Positions 1-7,082 of a DNA stretch of 64,000 nucleotides are shown here, piece by piece. Made by a program: the position numbers and the translations under genes. Within the stretch, counting starts at the first letter, position 1; each line of letters begins with the position of its first letter. Origin of the DNA: Chelatococcus composti (GTDB lineage Bacteria; Pseudomonadota; Alphaproteobacteria; Rhizobiales; Beijerinckiaceae); the NCBI RefSeq assembly GCF_014201415.1, contig NZ_JACHEH010000001.1:248001-312000 (forward strand). The letters are read 5' to 3'. The notes beneath the pieces were generated by a model, which had not been told where the DNA came from, did no database searches, and was given only the letters and a program-made list of their open reading frames with translations.

Positions 1-699
1 CTTTCCATGTATATGTCTGGGCATGTGAGGGACATGGGAATAGAATTAAGAGAAATATTCCCAGTCTTCTCCAATCGTGATGCGTGCATAACGCGTTGCT
101 CTTGACGGATCGGGTGAGAGGTTCGATATCGCGCATGCGACATCCTCCCTTCATGTCACAGACGCAAAATATCCATTTATGATATGTAGAATGATTTTTT
201 GTTTATGAGTTGTGCATTATTTCGTATATGGCTATGCAACATTGTTGTTTTCACGCATGTTGGAGTGATTCGCGATAACGATGATTTCGAATACTATTCG
301 GTTGTCTCGTTTATGGATGGCAACCTGCGCGTGTACTTTCTAGGGGCGCGGAAGGGGGCAGAATTTCCGGTGGGTAACCCGTCGTAGCGGGGCTCGGAGC
401 GGAGTAATTCATTCGCCGAGCCGGCTGCCGGCCGGCCCTGTGGCGAGGCTCGCGATGCGGTTGACGGCGATTTGCAGGGACGTGTTCCCGGCGCCCGAGC
501 CCCCGTTCGTGGCGAGGGGGCGACAAAACCCTGCGGTGTTCCGTTGCCAGTCTGGAGGGGCGCTTCATGCGGATTCGGCGCCACTGCCCCCGAGGTGCGG
601 GCGGGCAGTCATCACAGGGCCAGCGACGGGCGAGGGGGCGGGACAAGCTGCCCAGAAATTGTGAGGGGAGGGCGCTGGCGCCCTCCACCGGGGCAGGCC
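1..699. other. Gene-free leading region with composition shift
   Basis: I find no supported gene here. Roughly the first 360 bases are clearly AT-richer than the rest of the window, and the high-GC bulk begins abruptly near 370-400. A small inverted repeat is visible: GGGAATA at 36-42 pairs with TATTCCC at 56-62. A possible reading frame of about 62 codons at 199-387 has no convincing ribosome-binding site and no recognisable domain, so I do not call it. The region could be the non-coding flank of a gene lying left of the window, or a remnant of foreign DNA. Confidence 0.5.
667..686 (-). terminator. Hairpin downstream of the cold-shock gene
   Basis: An 8-bp perfect stem, GGAGGGCG (667-674) pairing with CGCCCTCC (679-686), with a 4-nt loop. 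It lies 13 bases beyond the cold-shock stop codon in the direction of transcription. No clear run of U follows, so it is either a weak intrinsic terminator or a 3'-end stabilising hairpin. Confidence 0.4.
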
Positions 700-909
700 T
701 CAGGCGGCCTGGAGGTTGCCAGCCGAGGTCTTGCCGGTGCGGCGGTCCGTCTCGAGCTCGTAGGAGATCTTCTGGCCTTCGTTCAGACCGCGCAGGCCGG
801 CGCGCTCCACGGCGCTAATGTGGACGAAAACGTCCTTGCCGCCGTCATCCGGCTGAATGAAACCATAACCTTTCTGCTCGTTGAACCACTTCACGGTGCC
901 GGTGCTCAT
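700..909 (-). CDS. cspA: Cold-shock protein, CspA family
   Basis: A 69-residue single-domain cold-shock protein, the usual length for the family. It binds single-stranded nucleic acid and acts as an RNA chaperone in the cytoplasm. The sequence begins MSTGTVKWFNEQKGYGFI, which contains RNP1 (KGYGFI, residues 13-18), and RNP2 follows (DVFVHI, about 26-31). The ATG at 909 was chosen because the protein starts exactly at the conserved domain and has GAAGGA upstream. It is transcribed away from the glycosyltransferase genes. Which CspA paralogue it is cannot be told from sequence alone. Confidence 0.97.
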   Translation of the reverse strand: MSTGTVKWFNEQKGYGFIQPDDGGKDVFVHISAVERAGLRGLNEGQKISYELETDRRTGKTSAGNLQAA

Positions 910-1260
910 TTTGTCGTATCCTTCGTCTTCAGGTTGCACGCGGGCGCGCGCCGCCAAGCGGGCGAGCGCCATTGTCGTCGCAGATTTTGGGGAAGAAGTA
1001 GGTAGGTGCGCCTGACTGCGAGGCGTGACAGACCAATATTCCGGCCAAATCCCGATAAATTTACGATAGGGCCCAATTGTGGTGGATGCAAGGCGATCTG
1101 CCCCGGCGCTGCAGGAAGTTGTGCGAAGGGCGTCAAGACGGCCCATTGCCGGCTGCGGACGCCGCCGCTAAAACGGCGCTCGTTCGGGCGTAGCGGGCGA
1201 GCGCGGAGCATTTGGCGCCGGATTACGGCGCCGGACGGGATTTCCGGAACAGGCGAGAGC
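910..1260. promoter_or_regulatory. Divergent intergenic region, csp / GT-C gene
   Basis: A 351-base region between two divergently transcribed genes. It should hold the csp promoter and the long 5' leader typical of cold-shock mRNAs, plus the promoter of the glycosyltransferase operon. The local AT-rich patch at about 1046-1080 is the likeliest promoter zone. I see no clear -35/-10 pair and no conserved element I can name. Confidence 0.4.
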
Positions 1261-2988
1261 ATGGCCTTGATCGGTGAAAGCACGGCGCCGGCCAGTGCGC
1301 AGAAGGAGGGCGTCGTGTCGGGGAGCGACTGGGCCCGGCGGCTCCTGGCGACGCTGAGCGCAAGCCACCTGCGCGCGCTCGTCGTGCTCGTCCTCCTGTC
1401 GTGTGCTGCCTTCGCCCCGGGCTTTGTCTCCCTCCAGCCGATGGACCGCGACGAGCCGCGCTTCGCGCAGGCGAGCAAGCAGATGCTCGAGAGCGGCGAT
1501 TTCGTCGACATCCGCTTCCAGGACGAGGCCCGCCACAAGAAGCCCGTCGGCATCTACTGGCTGCAGAGTGCGGTCGTTGCCGGGGCCGAGGCGCTGGGCG
1601 TCGAGAACGCGCGCACGACCATTGCCTTTTACCGCATTCCCTCCTTCCTGGGAGCGGTGGCGACGGTGCTGCTGACCTACTGGGCTGCGCTCGCCTTCGT
1701 CTCGCCGGGCGGTGCGCTGCTTGCCGGTGCCTTCATGGCCGCCTCCATCCTCCTCGGTGTCGAGGCGCGGCTCGCCAAGACCGACGCGGTGCTGACGGCC
1801 ACCACCGTCGTGATGTTCGGCGCCCTCGCGCGGCTCTATCTCTGGCGCGACAGGATCATCTCGACCAGTACCATCGCCGCCTTCTGGGCAGCCTTCGCCC
1901 TCTCCATCCTCGTCAAGGGCCCCATCGGGCCGATGGTGGTCGGTCTCGCCGGCGCGGGTCTGTCGGTCCGCGACCGCTCGGCCGGCTGGCTCAAGGGGCT
2001 CAGGCCGGGCTGGGGGCTGCTCCTGACGGCGCTCATCGTCGCACCCTGGTTCATCGCCATAGCGTTGAAGACGGGTGGCGCCTTCTTCGATGAATCGGTC
2101 GGCAAGGACATGCTGGCCAAGGTGGGGTCGGGCCAGGAAAAGCATTGGGGGCCGCCGGGGTTCTATCTGCTTGCCTTCTTCGGCACCTTCTGGCCGGCGG
2201 CGGTGCTGACGGCCATCGCCCTGCCGCTTGCCTGGCGCTGGCGGGCAGAGCCCTGGGTCGCCGTGTGCCTCGCCTGGGTGCTGCCGTCCTGGCTTGTCTT
2301 CGAGGCCGTGCCGACCAAGCTGCCGCATTACGTCCTGCCGCTCTACCCGGCTCTTGCCATCTTCACCGTCAAGGTCATGGAGCTCGGCGAAGTCGGGCCG
2401 CATCGCCCGGCGGCGGTGCCGGCTGCCCTGCTCATTCCCTTCATCCCCTTCGGCCTCGCCGTTGGCCTTGGCATCGCCGGCTACCAGCTCGACGGCGTGC
2501 CCCCGTATGCGGGGCTGCCGGGAATGCTTGTCGCCGCGCTTGTCGCCTTCTGGGCGTGGCTCGCCTTCCGGCGCGGGGCGGTCGTCAGGACGGCGGTGCT
2601 CGCCGTCATCGCCTCGCTTGTGCTGTCCATCTCGGTCTGGGGGCTCACGCAGCCCCTGCTGCGCGCCCTCAAGCTCTCCCCCCGGCTTGCCGTGGCGGTG
2701 GAGGCGGTGGGCTGCCCGTCGCCGCGCGTTGTGACGGCGGGCTATCGCGAACCGAGCCTCGTCTTTCTCGTCGGCACGGATCTGGCGATGGCGGACGGGA
2801 AGGGCGCGGCAGCCTTCCTCTCCCGCGAGGGGTGCCGCGTCGCGCTCGTGGAGGCGCGGGAGGAGCAGGAATTCCTTGCGTCGCTCGGCGAGATGGGAAA
2901 AACACCACGTCTCGTCACACGGGTGCCGGGATTCAATATCAACGGAGGGCGCAAGCTCGACGTCGGCGTCTATGTCACGGGCGATTGA
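1261..2988 (+). CDS. ArnT-like GT-C family glycosyltransferase (integral membrane)
   Basis: A 575-residue polytopic inner-membrane protein related to ArnT/GT83 and PMT-type enzymes. These move a sugar from a polyprenyl-phosphate donor to an envelope acceptor at the periplasmic face. The first external loop carries the acidic motif MDRDEPRF at residues 61-68, where GT-C enzymes place their catalytic carboxylates. About a dozen hydrophobic segments follow, and the soluble C-terminal tail is about 85 residues. I start at the ATG at 1261; further upstream the frame is basic and low in hydrophobic content. The adjacent GT2 (3039) is the probable donor synthase. The sugar and acceptor (lipid A, core or another glycan) cannot be read from sequence. 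Confidence 0.85.
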   Translation: MALIGESTAPASAQKEGVVSGSDWARRLLATLSASHLRALVVLVLLSCAAFAPGFVSLQPMDRDEPRFAQASKQMLESGDFVDIRFQDEARHKKPVGIYWLQSAVVAGAEALGVENARTTIAFYRIPSFLGAVATVLLTYWAALAFVSPGGALLAGAFMAASILLGVEARLAKTDAVLTATTVVMFGALARLYLWRDRIISTSTIAAFWAAFALSILVKGPIGPMVVGLAGAGLSVRDRSAGWLKGLRPGWGLLLTALIVAPWFIAIALKTGGAFFDESVGKDMLAKVGSGQEKHWGPPGFYLLAFFGTFWPAAVLTAIALPLAWRWRAEPWVAVCLAWVLPSWLVFEAVPTKLPHYVLPLYPALAIFTVKVMELGEVGPHRPAAVPAALLIPFIPFGLAVGLGIAGYQLDGVPPYAGLPGMLVAALVAFWAWLAFRRGAVVRTAVLAVIASLVLSISVWGLTQPLLRALKLSPRLAVAVEAVGCPSPRVVTAGYREPSLVFLVGTDLAMADGKGAAAFLSREGCRVALVEAREEQEFLASLGEMGKTPRLVTRVPGFNINGGRKLDVGVYVTGD

Positions 2989-3038
2989 GCGAGCTTTCCT
3001 GAGCTTCGCCGGTCGTCCTGTCGCCTGCAAGGTTTGAG

Positions 3039-3791
3039 ATGAACGATCAGTTCGAGATCGATGCCTCGGCACCGCGCGTGAGCATCGTCGTGCCGGTCAA
3101 GAACGAGGCTGGCAACATCGCCCCGCTGGTGGCGGAGATCGAGCACGCATGCGCCAGCCTCGCGCCGTTCGAGGTCATCTACGTGGATGACGGCTCGAGT
3201 GACGGCACCGGAGCTGAGCTGGCGCGGCTTGCTTCCGAGCGGCCATGGTTGAGGCGGCTGAGGCGCGAGCGTTCCGCCGGACAGAGTGCCGCCGTGCGGG
3301 CCGGGGTGCGGGCCGCGCGGGCGCCGATCATCGTGACGATTGACGGGGATGGCCAGAATGATCCGGCCTTCATCCCGCAGCTCGTCGCGGCGCTCGAAAA
3401 GGGCGGGCCCCGCGTCGGCCTTGCGGCGGGCCAGCGCCTCGGGCGCAAGGACACGGGTTTCAAGCGCCTGCAGTCGCGCATCGCCAACAAGGTGCGCAGC
3501 GCCGTGCTGGGCGACGGCACGCGGGACACCGGCTGCGGGTTGAAGGCGGTACGGCGCGACGTCTTCCTGAGTCTGCCCTATTTCGATGCCATCCATCGCT
3601 TCATGCCCGCACTCGTCAAGCGCGAGGGCTACGAGGTGGTGCTCGTCGACGTGGTGGACCGGCCGCGCCTGACGGGACAGTCCAACTACGGGCTGTTCGA
3701 CCGCCTGTGGGTCGGCATTCTCGACCTCTTCGGCGTGTGGTGGCTCATCCGCCGCTGCCGGCGGGCGATGCCTGCCGAGGAGTTGAAGTGA
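3039..3791 (+). CDS. Family 2 glycosyltransferase, polyprenyl-phosphate sugar synthase type
   Basis: A 250-residue GT-A fold transferase of the DPM1/ArnC type, which makes a polyprenyl-phosphate-linked sugar on the cytoplasmic membrane surface. It shows the nucleotide-binding VDDGSSDGT (residues 49-57) and the metal-binding DGD of the DGDGQND motif (102-104), then the acceptor-side DTGCGLKAVRR. Unlike ArnC it has no pair of C-terminal membrane helices, only an amphipathic, hydrophobic tail. Its stop overlaps the next start (TGATG at 3789-3793). It most likely supplies the lipid-linked sugar for the GT-C enzyme just upstream. Confidence 0.9.
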   Translation: MNDQFEIDASAPRVSIVVPVKNEAGNIAPLVAEIEHACASLAPFEVIYVDDGSSDGTGAELARLASERPWLRRLRRERSAGQSAAVRAGVRAARAPIIVTIDGDGQNDPAFIPQLVAALEKGGPRVGLAAGQRLGRKDTGFKRLQSRIANKVRSAVLGDGTRDTGCGLKAVRRDVFLSLPYFDAIHRFMPALVKREGYEVVLVDVVDRPRLTGQSNYGLFDRLWVGILDLFGVWWLIRRCRRAMPAEELK

Positions 3792-4132
3792 TGCTCGTCA
3801 TCTCGTTGTCGCGCGAAATCGGCGGCTACCTCTACGAGGTCTTCATCGCCAACTTCGACTTCTGGCTGGCACTCGGCCTCGTCGGCCAGCTGCTTTTCGC
3901 CATGCGCTTCGTTGTGCAGTGGCTGGCGAGCGAGCGCGAGCAGCGCAGCGTCATCCCCGTCGCCTTCTGGTTCTTCTCCATCGGCGGCGGGCTCATCACG
4001 CTCATCTACGGCCTGTACAAGCGCGAGCCGGTGATCATTCTCGGCCAGGCCTTCAGCATCTTCATCTACCTGCGCAACCTCGTCTTCATCGCTCGTGAGC
4101 GTCGCGCCGCGCGCTCGGCGGCCGAGGGCTGA
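3791..4132 (+). CDS. LABN (lipid-A biosynthesis N-terminal) domain membrane protein
   Basis: A 113-residue protein with three predicted membrane helices (about residues 24-44, 53-75 and 78-98), matching the stand-alone LABN family. Its hallmark is the run QLLFAMRFVVQWLASER followed by PVAFWFFSIGG. The ATG at 3791 overlaps the upstream stop by one base, so translation is coupled. LABN proteins recur beside polyprenyl-phosphate glycosyltransferases and are suspected to help flip or process lipid-linked sugars. That role is inferred from context and is not proven. Confidence 0.85.
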   Translation: MLVISLSREIGGYLYEVFIANFDFWLALGLVGQLLFAMRFVVQWLASEREQRSVIPVAFWFFSIGGGLITLIYGLYKREPVIILGQAFSIFIYLRNLVFIARERRAARSAAEG

Positions 4133-4218
4133 GCGCGAAGCCGGAAAGCTCTGCTCCTGAGCTGGAAACGCCAGCCGGAAGAACGGGTTGGCAGGTGTCT
4201 CTGCGAAAGTGAATCCGC

Positions 4219-5397
4219 TCAGTCGGCCGCCTTCAGCCGTGCGAATCCCTCGGCGAGATCGGCCTTCAGGTCATCGAGATCCTCAAGCCCGACCTGCAGG
4301 CGCAGGCAGGGGCCGCCGGGGTTCCACTCGCTCGCGGTTCGATAGCCGCGGCAGTCGAAGGGGATGATGAGGCTCTCGAAACCGCCCCAGGAATAGCCCA
4401 TGCCGAACAGCTCGAGGCCGTCGAGCATCGCCGCGACGGCCTTCTGCGAGGCCGGTTGCAGGACGATGGAGAACACGCCAGAGGAGCCGAGGAAGTCGCG
4501 CTTCCAGATCTCGTGGCCGGGGCAGGAGGGCAGCGCCGGGTGCAGCACCCACTTTACCTCCGGGCGTGTCTGGAGCCAAGCCGCCAGGTCGAGCGCCTGC
4601 CGTTCGGCCTCCTTGAGGCGCAGCTGCATGGTGCGCAGGCCGCGCAGGGCGAGGAACGTGTCTTCCGGGCCGGCGCAGGCGCCGAAGGCATCGAAGGTGG
4701 CGCGCAGGGCGGGCCACCAGCGTTCGTTGGCCGAAACGAGGCCGATGAGAAGGTCGGAATGGCCACCGAGATACTTGGTGCCCGCCTCGATGGCGATGTC
4801 GGCCCCACGTGCGTGCGGCGGATAGAAGAGGGGTGTGGCCCAGGTGTTGTCGAGCAGCACGACCGCGCCGCGGCTGTGCGCCACCTCGGCAATGGCCGGC
4901 ACGTCCTGAACCTCGAAGGTCTGCGAGCCGGGCGTCTCCGTGAAGACGACAGTCGTATTGTCCCTCATGAGCGTGGCGATGCCGGCGCCGATGAGCGGAT
5001 CGAAATAGTCGACCTCAACGCCCATGCGCTTCAGCACCGTGTCGCAGAAGTGGCGCGTCGGCTGGTACACGCTATCTGTCACGAGCACATGGTCGCCCGC
5101 CTTGACTGTCGCCATCAGCGCGATTGTGACCGCGGCGAGGCCGGAGGGAACGATGATCGTGCCGGCGGCGCCGGTCAGGTCGGTCCAGGCGCTCTCGAGC
5201 GAGGCGATCGTCGGCGTGCCCTTGGTGCCATAGGTATAGCGCGCCTTGCGATGGACCAGCGCGTCCATCGTCGGATAGAGCACCGTCGAGCCGCGATAGA
5301 CCGGCGTGTTGATGAAGCCGAATTGCTCATCCGGGTTGCGCCCGGCGGTGACGAGACGGGTGCGGATGCCGCGCGGTCGGTCGGTGCTGGAAGACAT
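4219..5397 (-). CDS. metC: Cystathionine beta-lyase (PLP-dependent)
   Basis: A 392-residue cytosolic Cys/Met-metabolism PLP enzyme, the full family length. It splits cystathionine into homocysteine, pyruvate and ammonia in methionine synthesis. The PLP lysine is Lys208 in GTKYLGGHSD. The N-terminal region has the YRGSTVLYPT and YTYGTKGTP segments typical of the MetC branch rather than gamma-synthases. It is divergent from aapJ, a neighbour pair also seen in rhizobia, which supports the name. A cystathionine gamma-lyase or another C-S lyase specificity cannot be excluded. Confidence 0.92.
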   Translation of the reverse strand: MSSSTDRPRGIRTRLVTAGRNPDEQFGFINTPVYRGSTVLYPTMDALVHRKARYTYGTKGTPTIASLESAWTDLTGAAGTIIVPSGLAAVTIALMATVKAGDHVLVTDSVYQPTRHFCDTVLKRMGVEVDYFDPLIGAGIATLMRDNTTVVFTETPGSQTFEVQDVPAIAEVAHSRGAVVLLDNTWATPLFYPPHARGADIAIEAGTKYLGGHSDLLIGLVSANERWWPALRATFDAFGACAGPEDTFLALRGLRTMQLRLKEAERQALDLAAWLQTRPEVKWVLHPALPSCPGHEIWKRDFLGSSGVFSIVLQPASQKAVAAMLDGLELFGMGYSWGGFESLIIPFDCRGYRTASEWNPGGPCLRLQVGLEDLDDLKADLAEGFARLKAAD

Positions 5398-5752
5398 GCC
5401 TGTGGAAAACCTGGAGGGTGAGCAAGAAGTGTCTGGATGTTTGGACCGGGCTCCGCGCTGCCGTCAAGCGGGGGCAAGGTGGACGGCACCACAGGATCTG
5501 CTGGCGGCGCGGCATGTGTCCGCCGTTCTGCCCACTTTGCGCCATGAGTTTGTCACGGTTGTGCTTGACCGGCTCAACAAAGTCGAATGTGATGCATAAC
5601 AGTCCGTGATGCATGGAGCTTGCGCCGGTGGTGCCGTTTCCCGCTGGGCCGGGTATGGTGCACGGTCGCGACGGGTCAACCCGGAGAGACGGAAGTCAGC
5701 TACCCAGGTCTTCCCCGGCTCCGACGGACCTTCAGAGTGGGAGACACAATCA
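5398..5752. promoter_or_regulatory. metC-aapJ divergent control region
   Basis: A 355-base non-coding region that should hold both promoters. A possible -35 for aapJ, TTGACC, is at 5566-5571, but no convincing -10 sits at standard spacing. Two exact copies of GTGATGCAT lie at 5590-5598 and 5607-5615, 17 bases apart, and could be a tandem regulator site or a coincidence. No other conserved element is visible. Confidence 0.35.
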
Positions 5753-6769
5753 ATGAAACGTATGATCGCTTCGGTCGTAGTCGGACTCGCGGCCGGCCTC
5801 GCCGCCACGGCGGCTTCGGCTGCGACGCTCGACCAGATCAAGCAGAGGGGCTTCATCCAGTGCGGCGCCAACACTGGTCTTGCCGGCTTCGGCGTGCCGG
5901 ATGACAAGGGCAACTGGACCGGCCTCGACGTCGACCTGTGCCGCGCGCTGGCGGCGGCCGTCTTCGACGATCCGACGAAGGTCAAGTTCATTCCCCTGTC
6001 GGCGAAGGACCGCTTCACGGCCCTCCAGTCGGGCGAGGCGGACGTCCTCATCCGCAACACGACCTGGACGATGTCGCGCGATACGTCGCTCGGCCTCAAC
6101 TTCACGGGCGTGAACTACTACGACGGCCAGGGCTTCATGGTCCGCAAGAGCCTCGGCATCTCCTCGGCTCTCGAGCTGGACGGTGCCTCGGTCTGCACGC
6201 AGCAGGGCACGACCACCGAGCTCAACCTTGCGGACTATTTCCGCGCCAACAACATGAAATACGAGGTGGTGGCCTTCGCGACGTCGGACGAGACGGTGAA
6301 GGCCTATGACTCGGGGCGCTGCGACGCCTTCACCACGGACGCCTCGGGCCTCTATGCCGAGCGCCTGAAGCTGACGAACCCGGATGACCACATCGTCCTG
6401 CCCGAGATCATCTCCAAGGAGCCGCTGGGTCCGTCCGTGCGCCACGGTGATGACCAGTGGTTCGACGTTGTGAAGTGGGTGCACTTCGCCATGCTCAACG
6501 CCGAGGAACTTGGCGTCACCCAGGCCAATGTCGACGAGATGCTGAAGTCGGAGAATCCTGAGATCAAGCGCCTGCTCGGCACCGAGGGCAAGTTTGGCGA
6601 GGCGATCGGCCTCACCAACGACTGGGCCTACCGTGTCATCAAGCACGTCGGCAACTACGGCGAGGTCTTCGAGAGGAACGTGGGCGAGGGCTCGCCGCTG
6701 AAGATCAAGCGCGGCCTCAACGCGCTGTGGACCAAGGGCGGCCTGCAGTACGCGCCGCCGATCCGCTGA
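5753..6769 (+). CDS. aapJ: General L-amino acid ABC transporter, periplasmic binding protein
   Basis: A 338-residue secreted binding protein of the polar amino-acid family (SBP_bac_3), close to the ~341 residues of rhizobial AapJ. A Sec signal peptide covers about residues 1-22 (MKRMIASVVVGLAAGL, ending AASA). The mature part opens with the typical LDQIKQRGFIQCGAN and contains WTGLDVDLCRALAAAVF. It captures a broad range of L-amino acids for AapQMP. The ATG at 5753 was chosen for the signal peptide; upstream in-frame sequence is not protein-like. The gap before aapQ is long and structured. Confidence 0.95.
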   Translation: MKRMIASVVVGLAAGLAATAASAATLDQIKQRGFIQCGANTGLAGFGVPDDKGNWTGLDVDLCRALAAAVFDDPTKVKFIPLSAKDRFTALQSGEADVLIRNTTWTMSRDTSLGLNFTGVNYYDGQGFMVRKSLGISSALELDGASVCTQQGTTTELNLADYFRANNMKYEVVAFATSDETVKAYDSGRCDAFTTDASGLYAERLKLTNPDDHIVLPEIISKEPLGPSVRHGDDQWFDVVKWVHFAMLNAEELGVTQANVDEMLKSENPEIKRLLGTEGKFGEAIGLTNDWAYRVIKHVGNYGEVFERNVGEGSPLKIKRGLNALWTKGGLQYAPPIR

Positions 6770-6779
6770 GGTGAACGGA

Positions 6780-6809
6780 GCCCCGGGCTGGGGGAGGACA
6801 GCCCGGGGC
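6780..6809 (+). terminator. Strong hairpin after aapJ
   Basis: A perfect 11-bp GC-rich stem, GCCCCGGGCTG (6780-6790) with CAGCCCGGGGC (6799-6809), and an 8-nt loop, starting 11 bases past the aapJ stop. No U-tract follows. Its position fits the 3'-stabilising or attenuating hairpins often found after binding-protein genes. These keep binding protein in excess over permease. Confidence 0.7.
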
Positions 6810-6833
6810 GTGCCACGACGTTCACAAGCAGAT

Positions 6834-6880
6834 AACCGCCTGTAAACGGATGAAGAAATCGGACAGGCGGTTGCTATAAT
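6834..6880 (+). promoter_or_regulatory. Inverted repeat with candidate extended -10 promoter before aapQ
   Basis: AACCGCCTGT (6834-6843) pairs perfectly with ACAGGCGGTT (6863-6872) across 19 bases. Immediately after it, TGC-TATAAT (6873-6880) is a consensus extended -10 element, unusually AT-rich for this window. No good -35 is visible, as expected for an extended -10 site. Together they could be a regulated internal promoter for the tiny ORF and aapQMP. Confidence 0.45.
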
Positions 6881-6933
6881 AACAATATGCCCAAGGCGGC
6901 CATCAGATGCCTGCCGTGAGAAGGGGAACGAAA

Positions 6934-6981
6934 ATGCCAAAAGAAGCGAAGAAAACGGGAGAGGGGTGCTCCGGCTGTTAG
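6934..6981 (+). CDS. Tiny ORF, 15 residues ending CSGC (possible leader peptide)
   Basis: Reads MPKEAKKTGEGCSGC and then TAG. AAGGGG (6921-6926) lies seven bases before the ATG, a near-consensus ribosome-binding site, and the extended -10 candidate is ~55 bases upstream. A hairpin follows the stop (7002-7026) and then aapQ. The order promoter, short translated ORF, hairpin, transporter gene is that of a leader-peptide attenuator, with the CSGC end as the likely sensing element. I do not recognise the family. A chance ORF remains possible. Confidence 0.4.
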   Translation: MPKEAKKTGEGCSGC

Positions 6982-7001
6982 CCTGACCGACGAGCGAACG
7001 C

Positions 7002-7026
7002 CGGCCGACGACTTGGGAGTCGGCCG
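7002..7026 (+). terminator. Hairpin between tiny ORF and aapQ
   Basis: CGGCCGAC (7002-7009) pairs with GTCGGCCG (7019-7026). An alternative nested stem GACT/AGTC (7010-7013 with 7018-7021) competes with it. There is no U-tract. It lies about 20 bases past the tiny ORF stop and ~45 before the aapQ ribosome-binding site, so it could mediate attenuation or just stabilise the mRNA. Confidence 0.4.
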
Positions 7027-7082
7027 CAGTCAATTTGCCATGGCGGGAGCGTGCGTGCGTTCCCGTGTCGGGAGGCTTGTCA

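Noticed and set aside
199-387. 62-codon open frame in the AT-rich left edge
   Set aside because: No ribosome-binding site, no recognisable domain, and mixed hydrophobic/charged sequence without a clear signal; left as unassigned.
1168-3072. 634-codon minus-strand open frame
   Set aside because: Antisense to the GT-C glycosyltransferase, charged low-complexity translation, no ribosome-binding site; a codon-bias shadow.
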